The notes under the pieces: model-generated
Databases searched by the model: none
The model's input: only the letters and a program-made list of their open reading frames with translations
Told to the model about the DNA's origin: nothing
Translations under genes and position numbers: made by a program
In this document: positions 15,589 through 23,692 of the stretch, piece after piece
Numbering within the stretch: position 1 is the stretch's first letter
Layout: each line of letters opens with the position of its first letter
NCBI RefSeq assembly: GCF_018614075.1
Contig: NZ_JAGGOZ010000126.1
Location: 1 to 34,817, forward strand
Reading direction: 5' to 3'
DNA from: Streptomyces sp. ISL-94
GTDB lineage: Bacteria; Actinomycetota; Actinomycetes; Streptomycetales; Streptomycetaceae
Length of the DNA: 34,817 nucleotides

Positions 15589-17319
15589 GTGAACCAGACG
15601 TACGCGCTGACCGCGGTCGCCGTCGTCGTCCTCGCCACCGTCCTCGTCGGCGCGCTCGGACTGCGCATATCCCGGACCACCTCCGACTTCTACGTCGCCT
15701 CCCGCACGGTGGGGCCCCGCCTCAACGCGGCCGCCATCAGCGGCGAGTACCTCTCCGCCGCGTCCTTCCTCGGAGTCGCCGGGCTGGTGCTGCTCCAGGG
15801 GCCCGAGATGCTCTGGTACCCGGTCGGCTACACCGCCGGGTACCTCGTGCTGCTGGTGCTCGTCGCGGCCCCGCTGCGCCGCTCGGGGGCGTACACGCTG
15901 CCCGACTTCGCCGAGGCCCGCCTGGAGTCCCAGGCGGTGCGCCGGATCGCGGTGCTGTTCGTGGTCGGGGTCGGCTGGCTGTACCTGCTGCCGCAGCTGC
16001 AGGGCGCGGGGCTGACCCTGGAGATCCTGACCGGGGCCCCGCACTGGGTAGGCGGGGTGGTCGTCGCGTCGGTGGTGGGCGCGGCCGTGGCCGCCGGCGG
16101 GATGCGCAGCATCACCTTCGTGCAGGCCTTCCAGTACTGGCTCAAGCTCACCGCCCTCCTCGTCCCCGCCTTCTTCCTCCTCGCCGCCTGGGCCGGGGAC
16201 GGCGCCCCGCGGGCCGCCTTCGACGCCCCGGCCGTCTTCCGCGAGCACACGGCCGTCACGCTCGCCGAGGACGTCCGGATGTCGGTGGACGCGCCGCTGG
16301 CGCTGACGGTAACCGGGCAGGTGGACGGGCGGACGTACGAGGCGGTCCCGCTGACCCTCGCGGCCGGGCAGCACTCCGTACGGGCCCGCGCGCGCCTGGA
16401 GTTCACCCCGGGCTCCGTGGTGCCCGACACCCGGGCTGAGGCCGGCCTCAGCGCGTCCAGCTGGTCGGAGCCGCTGTCCGGGGACCGGCCCGAGTACCGG
16501 CTGTACGCGACGTACGGGCTGATCCTGGCCACCTTCCTCGGCACGATGGGCCTGCCGCACGTCGCGGTGCGCTTCTACACCAGTCCCAACGGGCGGGCCG
16601 CACGGCGCACCACGCTGGTCGTGCTCGGGCTGGTCGGGGTCTTCTACCTGCTGCCTCCGGTGTATGGGGTGCTGGGCCGGATCTACGCGCCCGAGCTGGC
16701 GCTGACCGGCGACGCGGACGCCGCGGTGCTGGTGCTGCCCGAGCGGATGCTGGGCGGGCTGCTCGGGGAGCTGCTGGGGGCGCTGCTGGCCGGGGGTGCC
16801 TTCGCGGCGTTCCTGTCGACGGCTTCGGGGCTCACGATGGCGGTGGCCGGGGTGCTGCACCAGGACCTGTTGCCGGCGCGCGGGGTGCGGAGCTTCCGTT
16901 TCGCGGTGCTCGTGGCGGTGCTCGTGCCGCTGGCCGGGAGCGTGGCGGCGCGGGACGTGCCGGTGGCGGACGCGGTGGGGCTGGCGTTCGCGGTGTCGGC
17001 GTCGTCGTTCTGCCCGCTGCTGGTGCTGGGCATCTGGTGGCGCGGGCTGACCCCGCCGGGTGCGGTGGCCGGGCTGGTGACGGGCGGCGGGGCGGCGCTG
17101 AGCGCGGTGCTGGCGACGCGGACCGGACTGGCCCCGGCGGGCTGGGTACACACGCTGCTGGCGTGGCCGGCGGCCTGGTCGGTGCCGCTCGGGTTCTTGA
17201 CGATGGTGCTGGTGTCGCTGGGCACCCGGTCGCGGATCCCGGCCGGGACGGCGGCCACCCTGGCCCGGCTGCACCTGCCGGAGAACGTGGCCGGGGACCG
17301 GGCGGGGGCCGGCCGGTGA
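15589..17319 (+). CDS. Sodium/solute symporter (cation-acetate symporter type)
   Basis: A 576-aa SSS-family transporter with about 13 membrane helices. Near the N-terminus DFYVASRTVGPRLNAAAISG and EYLSAASFLGVAGLVL form the SSS signature around helices 1-2. WYPVGYTAGYLVLLVLVAAPLRRSGAYTLPDFAEARL matches ActP/PutP-like carriers. An ~80-residue hydrophilic insert (about residues 215-300) lies between helices 6 and 7, as in actinobacterial acetate symporter homologues. The GTG at 15589 has GAAGGA 9 nt upstream. Its stop overlaps the kinase start as GTGA. The substrate is probably a short carboxylate, such as acetate, pyruvate or another monocarboxylate, sensed by the adjacent two-component system. 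Confidence 0.88.
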   Translation: MNQTYALTAVAVVVLATVLVGALGLRISRTTSDFYVASRTVGPRLNAAAISGEYLSAASFLGVAGLVLLQGPEMLWYPVGYTAGYLVLLVLVAAPLRRSGAYTLPDFAEARLESQAVRRIAVLFVVGVGWLYLLPQLQGAGLTLEILTGAPHWVGGVVVASVVGAAVAAGGMRSITFVQAFQYWLKLTALLVPAFFLLAAWAGDGAPRAAFDAPAVFREHTAVTLAEDVRMSVDAPLALTVTGQVDGRTYEAVPLTLAAGQHSVRARARLEFTPGSVVPDTRAEAGLSASSWSEPLSGDRPEYRLYATYGLILATFLGTMGLPHVAVRFYTSPNGRAARRTTLVVLGLVGVFYLLPPVYGVLGRIYAPELALTGDADAAVLVLPERMLGGLLGELLGALLAGGAFAAFLSTASGLTMAVAGVLHQDLLPARGVRSFRFAVLVAVLVPLAGSVAARDVPVADAVGLAFAVSASSFCPLLVLGIWWRGLTPPGAVAGLVTGGGAALSAVLATRTGLAPAGWVHTLLAWPAAWSVPLGFLTMVLVSLGTRSRIPAGTAATLARLHLPENVAGDRAGAGR

Positions 17320-18551
17320 CCGGGCCGGTGGTGGCGGCGCTGGCGGCGGCGGGCGCGGCCCTGCTGCTGGGGACCGGCTGGGCGGCGGGCCGGTGGCAGG
17401 CCCGGCGCGGCGAGCGGGCGGCCGGGCTGGATCTGGGGACCCCGGTGGAGCGGGCGACGTTCCACACCCTGCACACGGCGTCGCTGGCCGCTCCCCCGCT
17501 GCGCGCGGGGCTGACGGAGGACGCGGCGCGCAAGGCCGCCCGGCGGCTGCGCTCGCTGCTGGGCACGGAGGCGCTGTGCCTGACCGACCGGGAGTCGGTG
17601 CTGGCCTGGGACGGCCCGGGCGCCGATCACCACGAGCGGCGGGCGATGGCCCGGGTGGCGGTGATGCTGGACTCGGGGCGCAGCCAGAGCGTGCGGACCG
17701 AGTGCCAGCGGCCGGACTGTCCGCTGAAGTGGGCGGTGGTGGCTCCGCTCACCGGTGAGGACGGGATGCTGGGCGCGCTGGTGGCGTACGGGTCGCGGGA
17801 GTCGGCGGTGCTGGTGCGGGCCGCGACGGAGGTCGCGCGGTGGGTGTCCGTACAGCTGGAGCTGTCCGAGCTGGACCGCTCGCGGACCCGGCTGATGGAG
17901 GCGGAGATCAAGGCGCTGCGGGCGCAGATCTCCCCGCATTTCATCTTCAACTCGCTCGCCGCGATCGCCTCGTTCGTGCGGACGGACCCGGAGCGGGCCC
18001 GCGACCTGCTGCTGGAGTTCGCGGACTTCACCCGGTACTCCTTCCGGCGGCACGGTGAATTCACCACGCTGGCGGAGGAATTGCGTTCCATCGAGCAGTA
18101 TCTGGCGCTGGCGGGCGCCCGGTTCGGGGACCGGCTGAAGGTGACCTTGCAGGTAGCGCCGGAGGTACTGCCGGTGGCGCTGCCGTTCCTGTGCCTCCAG
18201 CCGCTGGTGGAGAACGCCGTCAAGCACGGCCTGGAGGACTCCACCGAGGAGTGCCGGATCACCATCACCGCGCGGGACGCCGGCTCGGAGGCGGTCATCA
18301 CCGTCGAGGACAACGGCATCGGGATGGATCCGGCCCTGCTGCGCCGGATCCTGGCCGGGGAGGGCGGCGGTTCCTCCTCCGGCATCGGGCTGCCCAATGT
18401 CGACGAGCGGATCCGGCAGGTGTACGGGGACGCGTACGGGCCGGTGATGGAGACGGGGGTCGGCGCGGGCATGAAGGTGACCGTGCGGATCCCGAAATAC
18501 CGTGCCGGTGTGCACAGTTCACCGCCGGGCCGGCAGCCGCCCCGGTACTGA
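17316..18551 (+). CDS. LytS/YehU-type sensor histidine kinase
   Basis: A 411-aa kinase with one N-terminal membrane helix (residues 4-22) and a GAF-like segment (about 55-185) containing RTECQRPDCPLKWAVVAPL; its two close cysteines could bind a metal or respond to redox. The His_kinase domain has the phosphoacceptor His208 in ISPHFIFNSL. The N box is QPLVENAVKHG with Asn300; the ATP lid glycines are in VEDNGIGM and SGIGLPNVDERI. Translation is coupled to the symporter by GTGA overlap. With the LytTR regulator upstream it forms a transporter-associated two-component system. The true start could lie a few codons later, but no better site is seen. Confidence 0.88.
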   Translation: MTGPVVAALAAAGAALLLGTGWAAGRWQARRGERAAGLDLGTPVERATFHTLHTASLAAPPLRAGLTEDAARKAARRLRSLLGTEALCLTDRESVLAWDGPGADHHERRAMARVAVMLDSGRSQSVRTECQRPDCPLKWAVVAPLTGEDGMLGALVAYGSRESAVLVRAATEVARWVSVQLELSELDRSRTRLMEAEIKALRAQISPHFIFNSLAAIASFVRTDPERARDLLLEFADFTRYSFRRHGEFTTLAEELRSIEQYLALAGARFGDRLKVTLQVAPEVLPVALPFLCLQPLVENAVKHGLEDSTEECRITITARDAGSEAVITVEDNGIGMDPALLRRILAGEGGGSSSGIGLPNVDERIRQVYGDAYGPVMETGVGAGMKVTVRIPKYRAGVHSSPPGRQPPRY

Positions 18552-18689
18552 CCGGCCCGGGGCGTGGCATCCTGACGACGGGCGCGATGTGACCGGAAGG
18601 AACGCCGGCGTGCGGGTCGGGCGGGAGCGCCCTCACCCGGCGCCAACCGGTCAACCGGCCAGCCGAACGGTCCACCGGCCCACCGCCCC

Positions 18690-19105
18690 CTGGTGCTCCG
18701 CCCCACACCCCGCGCCTCAAACACCGGCGAGGCTGGATACCCCCCGTCCGCCCGGCACGGCTGGGCAGTCCGCCTCAAACGCCGGCGCGGCTGAAAATGG
18801 CTGACACCGTCGGCCCAGCGGGCTGCATGTGCCTGGCGCGAATGGATTCGCGGGGCATATCCAGCCCCGTCGGCGTTTGAGGCCCGGGGTACGGGGCGGA
18901 GCCCCGGGCAACTCAGCCCCGCCGGCGTTTGAGGCCCGGGGTACGGGGCGGAGCCCCGGGCTTTGAGCCGCGCGAGGCCGATCGGCCGCACCACACTTCG
19001 GCCCCGCCGGCGATTGAGGCGGGGGCGGCTGGGGCGGAGCCCCGGACAACTCAGCCCCGCCGGCGTTTGAGGCGCGGGGTACGGGGCGGAGCCCCGGGGG
19101 TGGGG
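18690..19105. repeat. Cluster of dispersed intergenic repeats
   Basis: At least six copies of one palindrome-rich element lie between the kinase and guaB1. Two have the orientation CGCCTCAAACGCCGGCGAGGCTG (near 18711 and 18771). Four are inverted, starting at about 18862, 18914, 19000 and 19052, each with CCCCG[CT]CGGCG[TA]TTGAGGC followed by GGGGCGGAGCCCC. The first two inverted copies are a 52-bp tandem. No gene is visible in 18552-19183. Confidence 0.8.
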
Positions 19106-19183
19106 TGTGCCGGGACAGCCGGTCGGGAATGGCCGTGGCCCCGGCGTCCGGGAGGGGACGGCGGGGCCACGGGAAGCGGGGGA

Positions 19184-20626
19184 CTAGCTCCAGCTGGCGT
19201 GCAGCGGCTTGCCCTCGGCATAGCCCGCCGCCGACTGGACCCCGACGACCGCCTTCTCCTCGAACTCCGCGAGGGACCCCGCACCCGCGTAGGTGCAAGA
19301 GGACCGGACACCCGCGATGATCGAGTCGATCAGGTCCTCGACGCCCGGACGCGTCGGGTCCAGGAACATGCGCGAAGTGGAGATGCCCTCCTCGAAGAGC
19401 CCCTTGCGGGCCCTGTCGTACGCCGACTCCTCGGACGTCCGGTTCTGCACCGCCCGCGCCGACGCCATGCCGAAGGACTCCTTGTACAGGTGCCCCTCGG
19501 CGGACTGCTGGAGGTCGCCCGGGGACTCGTACGTCCCCGCGAACCAGGAGCCGATCATCACGTTCGACGCACCGGCGGCCAGCGCCATCGCCACGTCGCG
19601 CGGGTGACGGACACCGCCGTCTGCCCACACGTGCTTGCCGTACTTCTTCGCCTCCGCCGCGCACTCCAGCACCGCGGAGAACTGCGGGCGGCCCACGCCG
19701 GTCATCATGCGGGTGGTGCACATGGCGCCGGGGCCCACACCGACCTTGATGATGTCCGCGCCGGCCTCGATCAGATCGCGCACGCCCTCGGCGGCGACGA
19801 TGTTGCCCGCCACGATCGGGACCTGCGGGTCCAGCGCGCGGACGGCCTTGATCGCGTTGATCATCGACTCCTGGTGGCCGTGCGCCGTGTCGATGACGAG
19901 CGTGTCCACGCCCGCGTCGAGCAGCTGCTTGGCCTTCTGCACGAAGTCGCCGTTGATGCCGACGGCGGCCGCGATGCGCAGCTTGCCGTTGGCGTCGGTG
20001 GCCGGGGTGTACAGGGTCGCGCGCAGCGCGCCCTTGCGGGTCAGGATGCCGACGAGCTTGCCGTCCTTGTCGACGGCCGGGGCCAGCTTGCGGTGGCCGG
20101 CGTCGAGGGTGTTGAAGGCCTCGCGCGGGTCGATGTCGGCGTCGATGAGCAGCAGCTCCTTCGACATGACCTCGGAGAGCTGGGTGAAGCGGTCCACGCC
20201 GGTCAGGTCGTGGTCGGTGACGACGCCGACCGGCCTGTTGTCGGCGTCGACGACGACGCCGGCGCCGTGGGCGCGCTTGGGCAGCAGGGACAGCGCGTCG
20301 GCGACGGTCTGGGTGGGCGCCAGCGTGATCGGGGTGTCGAGCACGAGGTGGCGGGTCTTCACCCAGGAGATGACGTCGGTGACGATCTCGATCGGGATGT
20401 CCTGGGGGATGACGACGATGCCGCCGCGGCGGGCGACGGTCTCGGCCATCCGGCGGCCCGCGATGGCGGTCATGTTCGCCACGACCAGCGGAATGGTGGT
20501 GCCGGTGCCGTCGGGCGCGGAGAGGTCGACACCCTGGCGGGAACCCACCGCGGAGCGGCTCGGCACCATGAACACATCGTCGTACGTGAGGTCGTACGGC
20601 GGCTTCAGATCATTGAGGAAACGCAC
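19184..20626 (-). CDS. guaB1: GuaB1-family IMPDH/GMP reductase-like enzyme with CBS domains
   Basis: A cytosolic 480-aa TIM-barrel enzyme of the IMPDH/GMPR family. It starts RFLNDLKPPYDLTYDDVFMV. A Bateman module of two CBS domains lies at about residues 95-205 (GVVTDHDLTGVDRF, GILTRKGALRATL). The catalytic loop GVGPGAMCTTRMMTGVG carries the thioimidate cysteine Cys303. The actinobacterial GuaB1 group, distinct from the true IMP dehydrogenase GuaB2, has been assigned GMP reductase activity in mycobacteria, returning GMP to IMP with CBS-mediated nucleotide control. The start codon is GTG at 20626, with only a weak GGGA upstream; a duplicated start region precedes it. Full length, no defects seen. 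Confidence 0.9.
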   Translation of the reverse strand: MRFLNDLKPPYDLTYDDVFMVPSRSAVGSRQGVDLSAPDGTGTTIPLVVANMTAIAGRRMAETVARRGGIVVIPQDIPIEIVTDVISWVKTRHLVLDTPITLAPTQTVADALSLLPKRAHGAGVVVDADNRPVGVVTDHDLTGVDRFTQLSEVMSKELLLIDADIDPREAFNTLDAGHRKLAPAVDKDGKLVGILTRKGALRATLYTPATDANGKLRIAAAVGINGDFVQKAKQLLDAGVDTLVIDTAHGHQESMINAIKAVRALDPQVPIVAGNIVAAEGVRDLIEAGADIIKVGVGPGAMCTTRMMTGVGRPQFSAVLECAAEAKKYGKHVWADGGVRHPRDVAMALAAGASNVMIGSWFAGTYESPGDLQQSAEGHLYKESFGMASARAVQNRTSEESAYDRARKGLFEEGISTSRMFLDPTRPGVEDLIDSIIAGVRSSCTYAGAGSLAEFEEKAVVGVQSAAGYAEGKPLHASWS

Positions 20627-20711
20627 GTGCTGAACATCCCAGTCGATCGGAGGGGCCGGCCCTGCCCGTCAGGGCAAGCCGAGGAAACGCACGTACTTCA
20701 TTCTCCCACGT
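20615..20711 (-). promoter_or_regulatory. Duplicated guaB1 start region with an 11-codon upstream frame
   Basis: The 14 bp GAGGAAACGCACGT (plus strand), covering the guaB1 start codon, occurs at 20615-20628 and again at 20681-20694, 66 bp apart. The upstream copy carries the better ribosome-binding site, GGGAG 10 nt before its GTG, and an ATG at 20701 in the same frame. It reads MKYVRFLGLP and stops at 20669. The segment TTGCCCTGACGGGCAG at this stop can fold into a small hairpin. Confidence 0.6.
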
Positions 20712-20771
20712 CCCGGCGTTTACCACGCCCGGGCTGATCGTCCAGGACATACCGGGCCTTGTGGTCGGTTC

Positions 20772-21908
20772 CTACGGGACTTCGGTGCCCGTGCGGCGTA
20801 CGGGGCCCCGGCAGCCCGTGAGCGGGAGCACTGATCCGCCGTACCGGACCGCCGTGAACTCGGCGGCGATGGCCAGTGCGGTTTCCTCGGGGGTTGTGCC
20901 GCCGAGGTCGAGGCCGAGGGGTGAGCGCAGCCGGTCCAGCGCGGCCTGCGGGACGCCTTCCTCCCGTAGCCGCCGGGCCCGCTCGGCGTGGGTGCGGCGC
21001 GATCCCATGGCTCCGGCGTAGGCGAGCGGCAGCCGCAGGGCGAGTTCCAGCAGCGGTACGTCGAATTTGGCGTCGTGGGTCAGGACGCAGACCGCCGTAC
21101 GGGTGTCCAGCCGGCCGGCGTCCCATTGCGCGGCCAGGTGGCGGTGCGGCCAGTCGACGATCACCTCGTGGGCGTCGGGGAAGCGGGCGGGGGTCGCGAA
21201 GACGGGCCGGGCGTCGCACACGGTGACCCGGTGGCCCAGGAAGGCGCCGATCCGGGTGAGGGCGGCGGCGAAGTCGATGGCTCCGTAGACGATCAGCCGG
21301 GCCGGCTCGGCGGCCGACTCGACGAGCAGGGTCAGCGGCTCCCCGCACAGTCCGCCCGCGGCGGCGAGCTCGGCGGTGCCGGTGCGGCCGGCCAGCAGCA
21401 GGGTGCGGACCCGCGCGGCGGCGGCCCGGTCGAGGGCGGCCCCGCCGCCGAGGCCGCCTTCGCAGGTGCCGTCGGCGTGGACGGCGAGCGCCCGGCCGAG
21501 CTGCGGCGGCGGGCCGGAGACCACCCGGGCCAGCGCGGCCCGTGTCCCGTCGGCGGCGGCGTCGAGCACGGAGCTGATGACGGGCCGCACGGGGTCGTGT
21601 CCGCGTACCGGAGTGACCAGGACGTCGAGGACTCCCCCGCAGGTCAGCCCCACGGCGAAGGCGTCGTCGCTGTAGCCGAAGCGGTGTACGCCGCCCGTGC
21701 CGGACTCGATCGCGTCGAGGCAGAGCTCGTGTACGGCGGACTCCACGCAGCCCCCGGAGAGGGAGCCGAGCGCGGTGCCCCGGTCGTCGACGGCGAGGGA
21801 GGCGCCGGGGCCGCGCGGGGCGCTGCCGCTGACGGCGACGATGGTGGCCAGGGCGAAGTCCCGTTGCGCGGCGCACCACGCGCGTAGCCCGTCGGTGATG
21901 TCGAGCAT
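20772..21908 (-). CDS. XdhC/CoxI family protein
   Basis: A 378-aa protein of the family that matures molybdenum hydroxylases such as xanthine dehydrogenase by delivering sulfurated cofactor. The N-terminal XdhC_CoxI domain contains ATIVAVSGSAPRGPGASLAV and LGSLSGGCVESAV with its conserved Cys (about residue 53), followed by LTCGGVLDVLVTPV with a second Cys. The C-terminal Rossmann-like XdhC_C domain has LIVYGAIDFAAALTRIGAFL and YAGAMGSRRTHAERARRLRE. The ATG overlaps the stop of the transposase-like gene (TGATG), so translation is coupled to it. No molybdenum enzyme is visible in the window, so its client lies elsewhere. Confidence 0.85.
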   Translation of the reverse strand: MLDITDGLRAWCAAQRDFALATIVAVSGSAPRGPGASLAVDDRGTALGSLSGGCVESAVHELCLDAIESGTGGVHRFGYSDDAFAVGLTCGGVLDVLVTPVRGHDPVRPVISSVLDAAADGTRAALARVVSGPPPQLGRALAVHADGTCEGGLGGGAALDRAAAARVRTLLLAGRTGTAELAAAGGLCGEPLTLLVESAAEPARLIVYGAIDFAAALTRIGAFLGHRVTVCDARPVFATPARFPDAHEVIVDWPHRHLAAQWDAGRLDTRTAVCVLTHDAKFDVPLLELALRLPLAYAGAMGSRRTHAERARRLREEGVPQAALDRLRSPLGLDLGGTTPEETALAIAAEFTAVRYGGSVLPLTGCRGPVRRTGTEVP

Positions 21909-23248
21909 CAGCGGATGTACTCGCGGAGGGCGGCCTGTCCGGGGACGAGGGGCCGGGGCGGCAGCGCGGCCGGGGGTCGGGCGGCGGGGAGCCGGACCGT
22001 GGTGGGCGAGGCGGCGGCCGCCGGTCTGCCGGGGGTGGCCGGCCGGGTGGCGGCGGAGCGGGTGGGGCCGGCGTATGCCTCGGGTGCCCCGCCGCGCGCG
22101 CCGAGGAGTTTCGCGGCGTGGGCGACGCTCGCGAGGGTGGCGTGGTGGTGCCAGCCGCGGAAGGAGCGGCCCTCGAAGTCGCGGATGCCGACGGGTTCGC
22201 AGGTCTCGGTGAAGTCGAGGGAGACGCGGTCGGTGAGCTTGGCGAGCAGGAAGAGCTGGGCGAGCGGCCGGTCGCCGATGTTGGTGACCCAGAACTCGGA
22301 GGGCAGCAGGGCGGCTTCGGTCCAGGCGCCGACGAGCAGCAGCGGGGTGGACGGCACGGGCAGGGGCCGGTCCTCGCAGGGGGTGGCGAGGATGGAGGCC
22401 GCGGTCAGCAGGGTCACCGCGCCCTCGGCGCGGCCGTGGCGGGTCCATTCGACGACGCGGCGCTGGGAGCGCAGGGAGTCGATGAGTTCGCGGGCGGGTG
22501 CGGTGTGCGGCCCGGGTTTGTGCCGGCCGGCGCCGCCGAAGGAGACGGGCAGCGAGCCGTCGACCTTGAACACGAAGGGGATGTCCTGGGCGGCGAAGGA
22601 TTCGATGCTCTGCGGCAGATCGCAGTTGGCGACCTCCATCACCACCGGGCGGCGCTGGAGTTGCCAGGTGGCGGCCATCCGCTGGACGGCCTGTACGGCG
22701 TCCTGGGCGGGGGTGAGCGAGCGGGCGGTGTCGGGGATGCCGGCGCGGCGGCGGCGCAGGAGTTCGCCGGTCCAGGGCCCGGGGAGGGTGAGGGTCCATT
22801 CGACCGGGAAGCTCGCTTCGCTGGAGGCGAGCCAGATGCCGCCGGCCTGCTGGCAGTTGGCGGTGCGGCCGAGCTGGGGGACGAACTGCCGGCCGACGCC
22901 GACCGAGCGGTCGCCGGCCTTCTCTATGACCATGGGCTGGAGCACCCAGGCCAGCGGGCGCTGAGCGGTGCGTTCGAGGTGCTGGGCGAGGGAGCGGCGG
23001 ACCGGGGTCCAGTCCCAGGGGGACTTGCTGATGAACTGCTGGAGGCTCTGCTCGACTGAACTGGCCCCTGTTCCGGCGATGTTACGGATTGTTTTCTTCC
23101 CGGTGGTCCGCACGAGGCCGTTCAGATAAACGCGGGCCCAGTTTCGCTGGTCCCGCCGGGGTAAAGACTCGAAAAGAAGAGAGATCAGGACGTCGATCAA
23201 TTCGGAGATTTCCTTTGTGGAATCCTCCGGCAGGACTACGCGAGCCAT
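21908..23248 (-). CDS. IS701-like transposase-derived protein, probably inactive as transposase
   Basis: A 446-aa protein resembling IS701-family DDE transposases: N-terminal RRDQRNWARVYLNGLV, central GDRSVGVGRQFVPQLGRTAN followed by CQQAG, and FRGWHHHATLASVAHAAKLL near residue 370. The first catalytic aspartates, normally DDTG just before this central block, are replaced by LQPMVIEKAG. The second site reads VVMEVANCD instead of GDEVYG. Only the third region keeps an acidic residue (DFEGRSF). No inverted repeats or target duplication flank it. The ATG at 23248 has a strong GGGGGAGG, and its stop is fused to the xdhC start. A domesticated, non-transposing role is inferred; what it does is unknown. 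The C-terminal 70 residues are a Pro/Ala tail. Confidence 0.7.
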   Translation of the reverse strand: MARVVLPEDSTKEISELIDVLISLLFESLPRRDQRNWARVYLNGLVRTTGKKTIRNIAGTGASSVEQSLQQFISKSPWDWTPVRRSLAQHLERTAQRPLAWVLQPMVIEKAGDRSVGVGRQFVPQLGRTANCQQAGGIWLASSEASFPVEWTLTLPGPWTGELLRRRRAGIPDTARSLTPAQDAVQAVQRMAATWQLQRRPVVMEVANCDLPQSIESFAAQDIPFVFKVDGSLPVSFGGAGRHKPGPHTAPARELIDSLRSQRRVVEWTRHGRAEGAVTLLTAASILATPCEDRPLPVPSTPLLLVGAWTEAALLPSEFWVTNIGDRPLAQLFLLAKLTDRVSLDFTETCEPVGIRDFEGRSFRGWHHHATLASVAHAAKLLGARGGAPEAYAGPTRSAATRPATPGRPAAAASPTTVRLPAARPPAALPPRPLVPGQAALREYIR

Positions 23249-23270
23249 CTTCGGCCTCCCCCGCGACCAG

Positions 23271-23690
23271 CTAGATCCGATACCCTACTTGACCGCAGAG
23301 AACGGCCGTAGACCCCGGCGGCCACTTCCTGAGGTCGCCGGCAGATTCGAGCCGCTCTTCCTCTACCACGAGGGGGATGGGGATCTGGTTCGCCGCATAG
23401 TAGAGCGCGATCAGGAAGTGGGCGACAAGGGTGAGCGGCGCGGAGTAGAAGGCCAGGACGACAGTGCAGGGGTAGGCGATGGCGCCGAGGCCGAAACGCA
23501 CCCGGGTGGCCCTGGCCCCCTCTTTGTCCACCTGTTCGTGGAAGAGGTGTCCGACGCGGGTGACGTACCACCAGAAGGCCAGGAACGCCAAGGCGTAGGC
23601 CACGGTCACGCCGCTGTAGAGGACCGCGGCGGCGTGGGCGGAGCCGCCCTCCTCCATGAGGTGTTCGGCGAGGACGTTGGTGGTGTACAA
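23271..23690 (-). pseudogene. C-terminal fragment of a TMEM175 (DUF1211)-like membrane protein
   Basis: A 139-aa frame starting TTNVLAEHLMEEGGSAHAAA, then a helix through SGVTVAYALAFLAFWWYVTR and two more helices in GLGAIAYPCTVVLAF and LTLVAHFLIALYYAANQI. This fits the C-terminal three helices of bacterial TMEM175-type potassium channels, about 200 aa when whole. The N-terminal half, with the FSDAVFAIA motif, is missing. Similarity stops at about 23690, where an unrelated gene on the other strand begins mid-protein. It ends 22 nt before the transposase-like gene on the same strand. Probably not functional. Confidence 0.5.
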
Positions 23691-23692
23691 AC
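23688..23692. other. Deletion junction joining two truncated genes
   Basis: Here the minus-strand TMEM175-like frame and the plus-strand flavoprotein frame both begin in mid-protein. Two divergent genes have lost their N-termini and everything between them in one event. No insertion-sequence end or target duplication is visible at the joint. Confidence 0.6.

Noticed and set aside
15559..17274. A 571-codon open frame opposite the symporter
   Set aside because: Composition is dominated by Arg, Gln, His and Pro, typical of an antisense shadow; the symporter frame has full family motifs and correct helices.
9705..18551. A secondary-metabolite biosynthetic cluster covering the LLM, SDR, esterase and two-component genes
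   Set aside because: No polyketide, peptide, terpene or RiPP core enzyme, and no resistance gene, is present. The units are separated by terminators and have independent promoters.
21908..23248. An active IS701 insertion sequence
   Set aside because: The expected catalytic acidic motifs are absent and no flanking inverted repeats or target duplications were seen.
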